From NCBI RefSeq assembly GCF_003367375.1, contig NZ_CP031416.1, positions 3,045,501-3,109,500 on the forward strand: a stretch of 64,000 bases of DNA. Reading direction: 5' to 3'. The translations under genes were made by a program, and so were the position numbers. Within the stretch, counting starts at the first letter, position 1; each line of letters begins with the position of its first letter. Source of the stretch: Gallaecimonas mangrovi (lineage in GTDB: Bacteria > Pseudomonadota > Gammaproteobacteria > Enterobacterales > Gallaecimonadaceae). Positions 52,770 to 62,074 of the stretch are shown in pieces. The notes below the pieces were generated by a model. The model was not told the DNA's origin. It did no database searches and saw only the letters and a list, made by a program, of their open reading frames with translations.

Positions 52770-53462
52770 ATGATTGACTTCTACTACTGGCCAACACCTA
52801 ACGGCCACAAGATCACCTTATTTCTTGAAGAAGCTGGCCTGGAATACCGCATAGTGCCGGTAGACATCAGCGCCGGAGATCAATTCAAACCCGAGTTTCT
52901 GGCCTTTTCACCCAACAACCGTATGCCCGCCATTATTGACCATGCTCCGGCTGACGGTGGTGAAGCCATTACCGTGTTTGAGTCTGGTGCCATCTTGCAA
53001 TACTTGGCAGAAAAAACCGGCCAATTTTGGCCAGCGGATGTACGGCAACGCAAAACCGTCAACGAATGGCTATTCTGGCAAGTGGGCGGCCTGGGCCCCA
53101 TGGCTGGGCAAAATCATCATTTTGGTGTTTATGCCCCTGAAAAAATCCCCTACGCCATCGAACGCTACGTTAACGAAACCAACCGCTTATACGGGGTTTT
53201 AAATAAGCGCCTTGCTGGCCGGGACTTTATTGCTGACAACTACAGCATTGCCGATATGGCCTGTTACCCCTGGATTGTGTCGCACCAACGCCAGCAACAA
53301 GACCTTAATGACTTTCCCGACTTAAAACGTTGGTATGAAGCCATTGCCGCGCGCCCTGCCACCCAGCGTGCCTATGCCAAAGGACAAGCGGTAAGCCAAA
53401 ACCGCGCCACCGTTACCGAAGCCGGTAAAAACATCCTTTTTGGCCAAAAAGCCAAACCTTAA
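52770..53462 (+). CDS. glutathione S-transferase family protein (YfcG-like)
   Basis: A 230-residue GST-family protein with an N-terminal thioredoxin-like domain (PNGHKITLFLEEAGLEY ~10-26; NNRMPAI; FESGAILQYLAEKTG ~71-85) and a helical C-terminal domain (YSIADMACYPWIVSHQ ~155). The pattern suggests the Nu-class YfcG/YghU disulfide reductases. GGGAG precedes ATG 52770. It follows the cyclase gene by 26 bp on the same strand. Confidence 0.9.
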   Translation: MIDFYYWPTPNGHKITLFLEEAGLEYRIVPVDISAGDQFKPEFLAFSPNNRMPAIIDHAPADGGEAITVFESGAILQYLAEKTGQFWPADVRQRKTVNEWLFWQVGGLGPMAGQNHHFGVYAPEKIPYAIERYVNETNRLYGVLNKRLAGRDFIADNYSIADMACYPWIVSHQRQQQDLNDFPDLKRWYEAIAARPATQRAYAKGQAVSQNRATVTEAGKNILFGQKAKP

Positions 53463-53535
53463 CTGCCCGGGCGCACTTGCGCCCGTATCACGCTTTACCG
53501 ACAATGCGGCCATCGTCAGCAATTCGGCCAGTAAG

Positions 53536-54729
53536 ATGTTTGAGCACTCTGCTTTTCGCGCCCTGTTCCCTTGTCTCAACCAGGCAGAGGTTTATCTCGA
53601 CAACGGTGCCAGTACCCAAACCGCCACGCCCGTGCTTGACGCCATGGACCAGTATTACCGCCACTACCGCGCCAACGTCCATCGTGGCAGCCACCCTTGG
53701 GCCGCCCAAGCCACGGCCGCCGTTGAAAAAAGCCGCGATGACATTCAAGCCTTTATTAATGCGCCTTGCCGTGAAGCCGTTATTTTTACCAGCGGCACCA
53801 CCGCTGCTATCAACCTCGTGGCCTGGGGCCTGATTGACCACATTAGCCCGGGCGAGCGCATTGTGGTGAGTGCCATGGAGCACCACGCCAACCTAGTGCC
53901 GTGGCAGTTATTGGCCAAGCGCACCGGCGCCGTGCTTGATGTGTTGGCGCTCACGCCAGAGGGAACCCTGGACATGGCCGCCTTTGACAAGCTGCTTGCT
54001 AAAGCGCCCAAACTGGTGGCCTGCTGCCACGTTTCTAACACCCTTGGCACCATTAACCCGGTGCAGGAGATCTGCGCGAAAGCACGCGCCGCCGGGGCAT
54101 TAACCGTTATTGATGGCGCCCAGGCGGTGGCCCATTTAAAGGTGGATATTCAAGCCATTGGTTGTGACTTTTACGCCTTTTCCGGTCACAAGATGTTTGG
54201 CCCCACCGGCGTAGGTGTGCTGAGCGGCAAACTCGATGCGCTGTCGCGCCTAAGCCCCTTTATCGGCGGTGGCGAAATGATAGAAAAAGTCAGCTTTAAC
54301 AAGGTGACCTTCAACGCCCTGCCGCACCGGTTGGAAGCGGGCACTGGCCCTATTAGCGAGATAATCGGCCTGGGCGCAGCAGCGCAGCTTTTGGCAAAGC
54401 TTGATGCCAGTGCTTATGAGGCCAGCCTCAGCGCGCACTTACTGGCAGGCCTGGCGGCTTTGCCGGTCAAGGTATTAGGGCAAGGGCCGCGTATCAGCTT
54501 GGTGTCAATCTCTGTGCCGACAGTGCATCATAGCGATTTGGCCCATTACCTTGCCGGGCGCGGCATTGCGGTACGCGCTGGCCATCACTGCACCCAGCCA
54601 CTGCATGCGCTGCTTGGTATAAGTGGTTCGCTACGCATTGCTTTGGCGCCTTATAACACATTGCACGAAATCGATGCCTTACTCGTTGCCCTGGCCGATG
54701 GCATCGCCCTTTTTGAGGAAATGGCATGA
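53536..54729 (+). CDS. csdA: cysteine desulfurase CsdA
   Basis: CsdA is a PLP enzyme that removes sulfur from cysteine for Fe-S clusters and other sulfur transfer. The 397-residue protein has the PLP Lys in YAFSGHKMFGPTG (~215-227), the catalytic Cys in RAGHHCTQPLH (~346-356), and an N-terminal LDNGASTQTAT. CsdA rather than SufS or IscS is supported by the partner csdE, which overlaps its end by four bases, and by tcdA nearby. Confidence 0.95.
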   Translation: MFEHSAFRALFPCLNQAEVYLDNGASTQTATPVLDAMDQYYRHYRANVHRGSHPWAAQATAAVEKSRDDIQAFINAPCREAVIFTSGTTAAINLVAWGLIDHISPGERIVVSAMEHHANLVPWQLLAKRTGAVLDVLALTPEGTLDMAAFDKLLAKAPKLVACCHVSNTLGTINPVQEICAKARAAGALTVIDGAQAVAHLKVDIQAIGCDFYAFSGHKMFGPTGVGVLSGKLDALSRLSPFIGGGEMIEKVSFNKVTFNALPHRLEAGTGPISEIIGLGAAAQLLAKLDASAYEASLSAHLLAGLAALPVKVLGQGPRISLVSISVPTVHHSDLAHYLAGRGIAVRAGHHCTQPLHALLGISGSLRIALAPYNTLHEIDALLVALADGIALFEEMA

Positions 54730-55103
54730 GCCTGTTTGACGACTTTGCCAACGAAAAGCATTTTGAGGGCCGCACCCGCTTTTTATTAAGTCTGGCTCGC
54801 ACGCTCCCTAGGCTTGCCGATAAAACTGGCGCCCAAGAGGTGCACGGCTGTGAAGCCAAAACCTGGCTGAAGGTCGACATGATTGATGGCCAACTAGCAC
54901 TGAGCGGCGACAGTGAAGCGCGCATCGTCAAAGGTTTAATGGCGTTGCTGTTTAGCCTATACCAGGGCAAAAGCCTTGATGAAGCACGCCACATTGATGC
55001 CCGCACCGAATTTGAAAAGGCAGGCTTAGCGCAGTTTTTAAGCCCCAGCCGAAATAATGGTCTTTATGCGATGCTGGCCGAAATACACAGCGAGCTGGGT
55101 TAA
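54726..55103 (+). CDS. csdE: CsdE, SufE-type sulfur acceptor
   Basis: A 125-residue SufE-family protein that takes sulfur from CsdA. The acceptor Cys42 is in VHGCEAKTWL, followed by DSEARIVKGLMALLFSLYQGKS (~62-83), a family pattern. Its ATG overlaps the csdA stop (ATGA), so both are translated together. This is the same pair as in Escherichia coli. Confidence 0.95.
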   Translation: MSLFDDFANEKHFEGRTRFLLSLARTLPRLADKTGAQEVHGCEAKTWLKVDMIDGQLALSGDSEARIVKGLMALLFSLYQGKSLDEARHIDARTEFEKAGLAQFLSPSRNNGLYAMLAEIHSELG

Positions 55104-55145
55104 TTAACACGCCACACTTTTTATCACCCCGTTACTGAGGCCAGG

Positions 55146-56096
55146 ATGGCAGCCGGAATTTGTTATGCACTTGCCGCAGGCTTGGTTTGGGGCCTGATTT
55201 TTGTTGGGCCATTGTGGGTGCCGGACTACCCTGCCATGTTGCAATCGGTTGGGCGTTACTTGGCGCTTGGCATTATTGCACTGCCTTTGGCCTGGCAGCA
55301 GCGCCGCGCCTTGGCGCTGCTTAGCCGGCGCGACTGGCGGCAGGCATTGTGGCTGGCCCTGGTCGGAAACTTAATTTATTACTGCGGCGTAGCAGGGGCG
55401 GTATTACGTGTCGGTGCCCCTATTGCCACCATGGTGGTGGGGACTTTGCCGGTGGTCATTGCCATCAGCGCCAACCTGCTTTATCGCCACAAGGAAGGGC
55501 GGCTCAGTTGGCCATTAATGGCGATGGCCACGGTGCTCATGCTCAGCGGTTTGGTGCTGGTCAATGTCGAAGAGCTTAGCAGCAGCGCCGTAAAGCCCTC
55601 CTTTGGGCAATATTTACTGGGGCTCGGCATGGCCATTAGCGCCGTGCTTTGCTGGACCTGGTATGCCCTTAAAAATGCCCGCTGGCTAAAAGACAACCCG
55701 CTGCGCTCGCCATCCGCTTGGGCAACCGCACAAGGGCTAGCCACCTTGCCGCTGTCAGTTATCGGTTATCTGTTGGTGGCACTTTACCTGCACCATCAGC
55801 TGCCGCACTTTTCCCTGCCTTTTGGGCCACAGCCTTGGGTCTTTCTACCCTTGATGTTGCTGATTGGCCTGCTTTGCTCTTGGCTTGGCACCTTGTTTTG
55901 GAATGCCGCCAGCCAGCGCTTACCAACGGTGCTGATGGGGCCAATGGCCTCTTTTGAGATCCTAACCGGCCTTTGCTACGGCTTTATGTTACGCCAAGCC
56001 TGGCCGGGGCCATTAACGGTGCTGGGGGTATTTTGTATGCTGGCAGCAATAGGGGTAACAGTGTGGGCCAAACACCGCCAGCGCCTTAGCCCTTAA
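55146..56096 (+). CDS. EamA/DMT-family transporter
   Basis: A 316-residue membrane protein with ten hydrophobic segments in two EamA repeats, starting CYALAAGLVWGLIFVGPLW (~6-24) and with APIATMVVGTLPVVIAISANL (~96-116) before the second half. Substrates of this family include metabolites and amino acids and cannot be read here. It lies between csdE and tcdA on the plus strand, and its last 11 bases overlap the end of tcdA on the other strand. Confidence 0.9.
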   Translation: MAAGICYALAAGLVWGLIFVGPLWVPDYPAMLQSVGRYLALGIIALPLAWQQRRALALLSRRDWRQALWLALVGNLIYYCGVAGAVLRVGAPIATMVVGTLPVVIAISANLLYRHKEGRLSWPLMAMATVLMLSGLVLVNVEELSSSAVKPSFGQYLLGLGMAISAVLCWTWYALKNARWLKDNPLRSPSAWATAQGLATLPLSVIGYLLVALYLHHQLPHFSLPFGPQPWVFLPLMLLIGLLCSWLGTLFWNAASQRLPTVLMGPMASFEILTGLCYGFMLRQAWPGPLTVLGVFCMLAAIGVTVWAKHRQRLSP

Positions 56097-56859
56097 CACC
56101 GGTCAGCTTTTCAATTACCCGCGAAACAGCCACCAGGCCAAAGGTGGCCGTTACTACCATTGAGGCGCCAAAACCGGCGGCACAATCCATGCGCATAGAG
56201 CCTTCGGCATTTTTGGTAGCGCACACCGAACCGTCGGGTTGCGGGTATTTCAGCGCTTCGCTGGAAAACACGCAGTCAACACCAAACTTGCGGGTTTTCG
56301 AGAAATGATAAAAACGGCGTAGCCGCTCTTTTAGCTTACGTGCCAAGGGGTCTTGAATGGTTTTGGTTAAATCGGCCACCTGCACCTGGGTTGGGTCAAC
56401 CTGGCCGCCAGCACCGCCGATGGTGATAATGCGGATTTTATTGCGTTTGCAATAGGCGATCATCGCCGCCTTGGCGCCTAAAGAATCTGTGGCATCAATC
56501 ACATAGTCGACATTTACTGCCAAAAGTTCAGCGACGTTTTCGGGGGTAACAAAATCGTCGATGGCGGTTACCTGACAGTCAGGATTTATCAAGCGGATAC
56601 GTTCTGCCATAACCTCGGTTTTAGGCCTGCCAACCGTGGTGGTTAAGGCATGAATTTGCCGATTGGTATTGGTGGTACAGACATCGTCCATGTCTACAAG
56701 CGTAATACTACCGACGCCACTTCGCGCCAATGCTTCGGCCACCCAGGTACCAACACCACCGATCCCCGCCACAAAAATATGGCTATCTTTCAATATGGTG
56801 GCGCCTTTTTGGCCATAAAGTCGGATGATACCGCCAAACCGTGTGTCGAAATCGCTCAT
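56086..56859 (-). CDS. tcdA: tRNA cyclic t6A37 synthase TcdA
   Basis: TcdA (CsdL) is an E1-like enzyme that cyclises t6A at position 37 of tRNAs. The 257-residue protein has the nucleotide-binding GIGGVGTWVAEALARSGVG (~31-49), VDMDDVCTTNTNRQ (~54-67) and the DATDSLGAKAAMIAYCKRN block (~121-139), and ends with MDCAAGFGASMVVTATFG. The csdA-csdE-tcdA cluster is known in enterobacteria; here an EamA gene lies between. Confidence 0.95.
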   Translation of the reverse strand: MSDFDTRFGGIIRLYGQKGATILKDSHIFVAGIGGVGTWVAEALARSGVGSITLVDMDDVCTTNTNRQIHALTTTVGRPKTEVMAERIRLINPDCQVTAIDDFVTPENVAELLAVNVDYVIDATDSLGAKAAMIAYCKRNKIRIITIGGAGGQVDPTQVQVADLTKTIQDPLARKLKERLRRFYHFSKTRKFGVDCVFSSEALKYPQPDGSVCATKNAEGSMRMDCAAGFGASMVVTATFGLVAVSRVIEKLTGVKG

Positions 56860-57014
56860 CTGTTACCCCTTGGACCCGGGCGCGCATTTTAGCACGCTCC
56901 GCATCTTTGACTAATGGGCTATACCAAAGTGACATATTGAGGCGGCATCATAGTGACATTCGCAACAGTCTTACCCCCAACCTGTTGGCGCCTTGCGCCG
57001 GATAAGGAGATACC

Positions 57015-58196
57015 ATGCAGGATGTAGTTATAGTGGCAGCAACCCGCACTGCGGTGGGCACTTTTCAAGGTGCCCTTAGCCAAATTCCGGCCCCCGATTT
57101 GGCGGCCAGCCTTATCAAAGAAACCCTGGCGAAATTGTCCCTGGCGGGCAATGAAATTGATGAAGTACTGCTTGGCCAAGTGCTCACTGCCGGTTCCGGG
57201 CAAAACCCGGCGCGCCAGGCCGTCATTAAAGCCGGCCTGCCGGACATGGTACCGGCCATGACCATCAACAAAGTGTGTGGCAGTGGCCTTAAAACCCTGC
57301 ACCTGGCGACACAAGCAATTCGCTGCGGCGATGCCGATGTGGTGATAGCCGGTGGCATGGAAAACATGAGCTTATCGCCTTATGTTTTGCCCAAGGCGCG
57401 CACCGGCCTGCGTATGGGCCATGCCCAACTTGAAGACTCCATGATTAAAGACGGCTTGTGGGACGCCTTTAATGACTACCACATGGGGATCACCGCCGAG
57501 AACCTGGCGGAAAAATATCAACTGACCCGAGAACAACAAGACGCCTTTGCCGCCAGTTCGCAACAAAAAGCGGTAGCGGCTATTGAGGCCGGCTATTTTA
57601 AAAACGAAATCACCCCTATCAGCATTCCACAGCGCAAGGGCGACCCTGTTATTTTCGATACCGACGAGCAGCCTCGCGCCGGTACCACGGCAGAATCCTT
57701 GGCCAAGTTGCGCCCAGCCTTTAAAAAAGACGGCACCGTTACCGCCGGTAATGCCTCCAGCATTAACGATGGCGCTGCCATTGTGGTGCTGATGAGTAGC
57801 GAGAAAGCCAAAACCCTGGGCCTGCCGGTATTGGCCACCATCAAGGCTTATGCCAATGCCGGTGTTGACCCCGCCATTATGGGCATAGGCCCGGTTCCGG
57901 CTACGCAGCGCTGTTTGGCTAAAGCCGGTTGGGGCGTTGACGACTTGGAGCTGATTGAAGCCAACGAAGCCTTTGCTGCCCAGGCGCTGTCGGTTTCCAA
58001 AGAATTGGGCTGGGACACCAATAAGGTGAACGTTAATGGTGGCGCCATTGCCATTGGCCACCCCATTGGCGCATCTGGCTGCCGGATTCTGGTGACATTG
58101 GTGCATGAAATGATCCGCCGCGATGCCAAAAAAGGTTTAGCCACCCTTTGTATCGGCGGCGGCCAAGGTGTCGCTTTGGCCTTGGAAAGAAGCTAA
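57015..58196 (+). CDS. acetyl-CoA C-acetyltransferase (thiolase)
   Basis: A 393-residue thiolase of the biosynthetic AtoB/PhaA type that joins or splits two acetyl-CoA. It carries the nucleophile Cys in [15 protein letters not shown] (~84-98), [11 protein letters not shown], the His in [15 protein letters not shown] (~344-358) and the second Cys in TLCIGGGQG (~378-386). AAGGAG precedes ATG 57015. No other fatty-acid or PHB genes are beside it. Confidence 0.95.
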   Translation: MQDVVIVAATRTAVGTFQGALSQIPAPDLAASLIKETLAKLSLAGNEIDEVLLGQVLTAGSGQNPARQAVIKAGLPDMVPAMTINKVCGSGLKTLHLATQAIRCGDADVVIAGGMENMSLSPYVLPKARTGLRMGHAQLEDSMIKDGLWDAFNDYHMGITAENLAEKYQLTREQQDAFAASSQQKAVAAIEAGYFKNEITPISIPQRKGDPVIFDTDEQPRAGTTAESLAKLRPAFKKDGTVTAGNASSINDGAAIVVLMSSEKAKTLGLPVLATIKAYANAGVDPAIMGIGPVPATQRCLAKAGWGVDDLELIEANEAFAAQALSVSKELGWDTNKVNVNGGAIAIGHPIGASGCRILVTLVHEMIRRDAKKGLATLCIGGGQGVALALERS

Positions 58197-58211
58197 TGGC
58201 TTAGCAGCACT

Positions 58212-58238
58212 AAAAAGGGGCCTTTATTGGCCCCTTTT
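58212..58238. terminator. terminator shared by thiolase and the GGDEF-EAL gene
   Basis: AAAAAGGGGCC/GGCCCCTTTT stem. The convergent GGDEF-EAL stop codon (58224-58226) lies in its loop, so the terminator overlaps that gene's last codons. Confidence 0.82.
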
Positions 58239-60752
58239 GGTAATGGTTTCACCGCTTAACCAGGTTTGTGCAATGTCTGCCGGGCACGCCTTTGCATAGA
58301 GAAAACCCTGCGCCTGATGGCACTGGTTCTGGGTCAAAAAGGCCACTTGTTCTTCGTTCTCTACCCCTTCGGCAATCACTTCCAAACCCAGGCCGCGGGC
58401 TAGCCCCAATACCGCCAAACTTATTTGCACATCGCCTTCAACTTGCGGCAGATGCTCAACAAAGCTGCGGTCGAGCTTTAAGGCGTTGATGGGCAACTTG
58501 CGCAGATAAGCCAGCGAAGAATAACCGGTACCAAAGTCGTCAATGGACAGCCGAATACCGCGCTCACGCAGTGCTTCCAATAGCGCCAGCATGGCTTCAG
58601 CCCGCTCCGGGATAAAGACGCTTTCGGTGATCTCCAGCTCAATCAGCCCCGGCGGCAACTGGTACTGCGCCAAGCAGCGGTCAAGGGCGCTGAGAAAATC
58701 GTCTGAGCCTAACTGCAATACCGACAAGTTAACGGCAATGGGCACTCGTTGCCGGTCTGCCCAAGCCGCTTGCTGGGCACAGACCTTTTCCAGCACCTGC
58801 ACTCCAAGAATTTCAATTAGCCCTAAGCGTTCGGCAAGGGGAATAACTTGCGTTGGCGGCACATCCCCCAGCACCTCATCATGCCAGCGCAGCAGCGCTT
58901 CCATGCCTTTGAGCTTGCCGGTGGCCAGGTCCACTTTTGGCTGATAAAAAACGTCTAAGCTGCGGTTGGCCAAAGCGTGATGCAGCCGCTCTTCCAGGCG
59001 CATTTCCTGGCGATTGCGGTCACTCATTTCGGTGTTGTAAAAACGGTATTTATTACGGCCCAATTCTTTGGAGCGGTACATGGCGGTATCGGCAAAACGC
59101 AGCAGTTGTTCTTCGTTTTTGCCGTCGCCAGGAAAGACGCTGATACCAATACTGGCCGACACAAATAGCGCCCTGCCGTTGACTTCCATCGGTGCGTAAA
59201 TGGCGTCAATTAAGCGCTGCGCTAGCCTTTCCAAGCCCACCACTTCGTCGGTTTCTGGCACCAGCACCGTAAATTCGTCGCCACCAAGACGGGCTACCGA
59301 ATCACCCTCGCGTACGGTTTCTTGCAAGCGTTTGGCCACTTCCCGCAGTACCTTGTCGCCCGCTAAATGCCCAAGGGAGTCATTAATGCGTTTAAATAAA
59401 TCCAAATCGACAAACAGCAACGCCACTTGGTGGTGGTGGCGCCTGGCATTGGCAATTGCCAGTTTCAGGCGGTCGGTAAATAAACGGCGGTTCGGCAGGC
59501 CGGTTAGTTCGTCGTAATAGGCGAGCGACTGAATACGGGCCTCTTTTTGCTTACGGTCGGTAATGTCGGTAAAGATGCCGGCGTATTTACAGATGTTGTC
59601 ATCGTCATCACGGATAGCGGTAATGGTCAGCCATTCCGGATAAACATCGCCATTTTTGCGGCGATTCCAAATCTCGCCTTGCCAATAGCCCTGCTCTTCG
59701 AGCTGCAGCCACATGTTGTGATAAAAGCTTTCAGGATGGCGGCCAGAGCTTAATACCGAAGGGGTTTGGCCGATGACTTCGTGTTGCTGATAGCCGGTCA
59801 TTTGCGAAAAGCTGGGGTTAACCGACTCTATAGTGCCCTTGGCATCGGTGATCATGATGCCATCCAAAGAGGCGTTAATCACTTGCGTTGCCAGGCGCAA
59901 ATGCTCCACCGACAAGCGAAGGGCGCTATCGCGCTCGTCAAGCAATCGCCGTAGTTGGTTAACGTATTCGTATTCAATATTGGCCAACACGTCACTGTAG
60001 GACAGCACGCCCAGTAGCTCGTCGCCGCCATCGGTAACACCAAGATGGCGATAATGCTGCTCTTGCAGCTGTTGCACGGCGACCATCAAACTGGCCGAGG
60101 CGGGCATGGAAAATAACGGGTAACTGGCCAAGTCTCCTGCCACCTCGCCCTTTGTGCCAGCAACCCAGGCCACCAAATCTCGCTCGGTTAAAATGCCGTG
60201 CTCGCCGTCAGCGCGGCTCACCACCAAGGCATCCAAACCTTCGTCAGACATTAAGTGCTGCGCCTGACTGAGCGGCATGGAGTCGGGCACTATCATCGCC
60301 TGGCGGCGAAGCGAACTGGCCAGATCGCGCATCAGTAAATAGTGCTCCACCCCCTGAAAACGGATGATATCGGACTGGGTTAATACGCCAATGGGCTGTA
60401 GCGCTTCATCCACTACCAACAGCCGCCGCACCCTAAAGTGTTTGAGCATATTGGCCGCTTGGCCTAAAGGCACCTCGGCACCGATACTGTGCACAGGGCT
60501 GTGCATCACTTGTCGAATGGGCTGGTCAAGAAGCTCATCACGGCTGATATCAAGATGGCGAACGTCGCCTTCGCTCCATATTCCCAATACGGTTTGTTGG
60601 TCGGTAATAAGAATGCAACTGACCTTGGCTTGGTGCATTAAGGTGCATGCCTGGCGAACGGAGGTATCGGGGCAGCAGCTGAGCAAGCCACCACTGATGA
60701 TGCTACCAACGTTAGGCTCGGCACTTAACGAAAAAGGGGTTGAGCTGGGCAT
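58224..60752 (-). CDS. CBS-PAS-GGDEF-EAL c-di-GMP turnover protein
   Basis: A 842-residue soluble protein. Four CBS motifs (~25-265) may bind nucleotides; then a PAS domain (~288-405; VINASLDGIMITDAKGTIES), GGDEF (~410-575; ARLGGDEFTVLVP) and EAL (~590-835; GMEALLRW, NLSVLQLGS, IDDFGTGYSSLAYL, EGVE). Both signature motifs are intact, so it may make and/or degrade c-di-GMP. The CBS input suggests control by adenine nucleotides. There is no membrane segment. Confidence 0.94.
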   Translation of the reverse strand: MPSSTPFSLSAEPNVGSIISGGLLSCCPDTSVRQACTLMHQAKVSCILITDQQTVLGIWSEGDVRHLDISRDELLDQPIRQVMHSPVHSIGAEVPLGQAANMLKHFRVRRLLVVDEALQPIGVLTQSDIIRFQGVEHYLLMRDLASSLRRQAMIVPDSMPLSQAQHLMSDEGLDALVVSRADGEHGILTERDLVAWVAGTKGEVAGDLASYPLFSMPASASLMVAVQQLQEQHYRHLGVTDGGDELLGVLSYSDVLANIEYEYVNQLRRLLDERDSALRLSVEHLRLATQVINASLDGIMITDAKGTIESVNPSFSQMTGYQQHEVIGQTPSVLSSGRHPESFYHNMWLQLEEQGYWQGEIWNRRKNGDVYPEWLTITAIRDDDDNICKYAGIFTDITDRKQKEARIQSLAYYDELTGLPNRRLFTDRLKLAIANARRHHHQVALLFVDLDLFKRINDSLGHLAGDKVLREVAKRLQETVREGDSVARLGGDEFTVLVPETDEVVGLERLAQRLIDAIYAPMEVNGRALFVSASIGISVFPGDGKNEEQLLRFADTAMYRSKELGRNKYRFYNTEMSDRNRQEMRLEERLHHALANRSLDVFYQPKVDLATGKLKGMEALLRWHDEVLGDVPPTQVIPLAERLGLIEILGVQVLEKVCAQQAAWADRQRVPIAVNLSVLQLGSDDFLSALDRCLAQYQLPPGLIELEITESVFIPERAEAMLALLEALRERGIRLSIDDFGTGYSSLAYLRKLPINALKLDRSFVEHLPQVEGDVQISLAVLGLARGLGLEVIAEGVENEEQVAFLTQNQCHQAQGFLYAKACPADIAQTWLSGETITKRGQ

Positions 60753-60764
60753 AAAATTCCATGC

Positions 60765-60803
60765 AAAAAAAGCGCCCCAAGACTATATCTCAGGGCGCTT
60801 TTT
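60765..60803 (-). terminator. terminator after the HD-GYP gene
   Basis: AAAAAAAGCGCCC/GGGCGCTTTTT stem around a ~15-nt loop, 15 bp beyond the HD-GYP stop and upstream of the GGDEF-EAL gene. Confidence 0.8.
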
Positions 60804-60818
60804 CGACATTACGCTGGA

Positions 60819-61988
60819 TCAAGAAGTGCTTAAGTAACGGCTGACTTCAACGCCCCAGTCCCGGGGATCTTCAGCGCCCTCAATACTGTCTTTCGACAAC
60901 ATCAGGTTAAGGTTTTGCACCGGCAGGTGGGACTTACTGGTCAAGCTGTACACCACTTTCACCTTCGGTCTTAGGCTACTTTCCTCGTTAAGAGCGACCA
61001 CAACAGCCAGCCGTTTCGATTTTAAACGCACCAAAGAGCCGATTGGATAAACCCCCATGCAGCGCACAAATTGGCGCACTAAGTATTCGTCAAAGTGGCT
61101 ACCGGCAAGTTCCATTAACACCCGCATAGCTTTGGTTGGCGGCATCGCTTCTTTGTAACAACGCTCGGCGCTGAGCGCATCGTAAACATCAACAATACTG
61201 ACCATACGGGCATAGGTGGATAACTGCTCTGCCGATTTGCCGTTAGGGTAACCTTTTCCGTCAATGCGTTCGTGGTGATTGCTCACCACATCCATCACCT
61301 CAGGGGGAATGTCTTTTTCTTCTGCCAAGATGGCGGTTGAATGCACCACATGGCTTTTCATCACTTCATATTCGGCGTCTGTCAGCCGGCCCGGTTTCAT
61401 CAAGATGGTTTCAGGCACCATGACCTTGCCTAGGTCGTGAAGCAAGGCGCCAAGGGCCAACTTATCTATCAACCGGCGTTCGATGCCAAGATAGCTGGCA
61501 AACAGTGACATCAAAATACAAACACTCAGCGAGTGTTCCATCAGGTAGGCATCTTTTTCGCGAATGCGGGTCAGGCAGGCAAGCGTGGTGGGGTGTTTTA
61601 AAGCAGCATCAACAAAAGTCGACGCATATTTCTGCGCAACGTCGAGATCAGGAATACCCCCGTTAGACACCAGACTGTAAAAGTCGGCCATCTGCTCGCG
61701 GGCTTTAAGGTAGAACTGCCGGCTCTTCGCAACCGAACCCTGTATTTCTTCGCGCGGCTCGTCAACGGCGCCACTTAGTTGCGGCGCGGCGGCGGCTTCA
61801 ATCAGGGTATGAAGACGCTGGGCAGGGTCTATCCATACGCTGGCGACACCAGCGTCTTTAAGGGCGACCAACTGTTGAGGTGAACCGATATGCCCTGACT
61901 TCTTTAAGCGATACCCCGTACTTTCTTCAATGCGAACGACAAAGTCTCCAACCTGCAACTTGTCGATGGAAACACAAAGATGCGACAT
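60819..61988 (-). CDS. HD-GYP c-di-GMP phosphodiesterase
   Basis: A 389-residue protein with an N-terminal DUF3391-like region (VSIDKLQVGDFVVRI) and an HD-GYP domain (~135-320) holding LLHDLGKVMVPETIL, SHVVHSTAIL, NHHERIDGKGYPNG (the GYP motif) and IVDVYDALSAERCYK. HD-GYP domains break down c-di-GMP to pGpG or GMP. ATG 61988 follows GGGGATAC. It lies upstream of the GGDEF-EAL gene on the same strand but is separated by a terminator. Confidence 0.94.
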   Translation of the reverse strand: MSHLCVSIDKLQVGDFVVRIEESTGYRLKKSGHIGSPQQLVALKDAGVASVWIDPAQRLHTLIEAAAAPQLSGAVDEPREEIQGSVAKSRQFYLKAREQMADFYSLVSNGGIPDLDVAQKYASTFVDAALKHPTTLACLTRIREKDAYLMEHSLSVCILMSLFASYLGIERRLIDKLALGALLHDLGKVMVPETILMKPGRLTDAEYEVMKSHVVHSTAILAEEKDIPPEVMDVVSNHHERIDGKGYPNGKSAEQLSTYARMVSIVDVYDALSAERCYKEAMPPTKAMRVLMELAGSHFDEYLVRQFVRCMGVYPIGSLVRLKSKRLAVVVALNEESSLRPKVKVVYSLTSKSHLPVQNLNLMLSKDSIEGAEDPRDWGVEVSRYLSTS

Positions 61989-62074
61989 GTATCCCCCATC
62001 AAAAACGATGAAACGTAGCCACTTGCAGCCTGGCGTCTTGCCAATAAAAAAGCTGCCAAGCAAATTTTAGAGTT

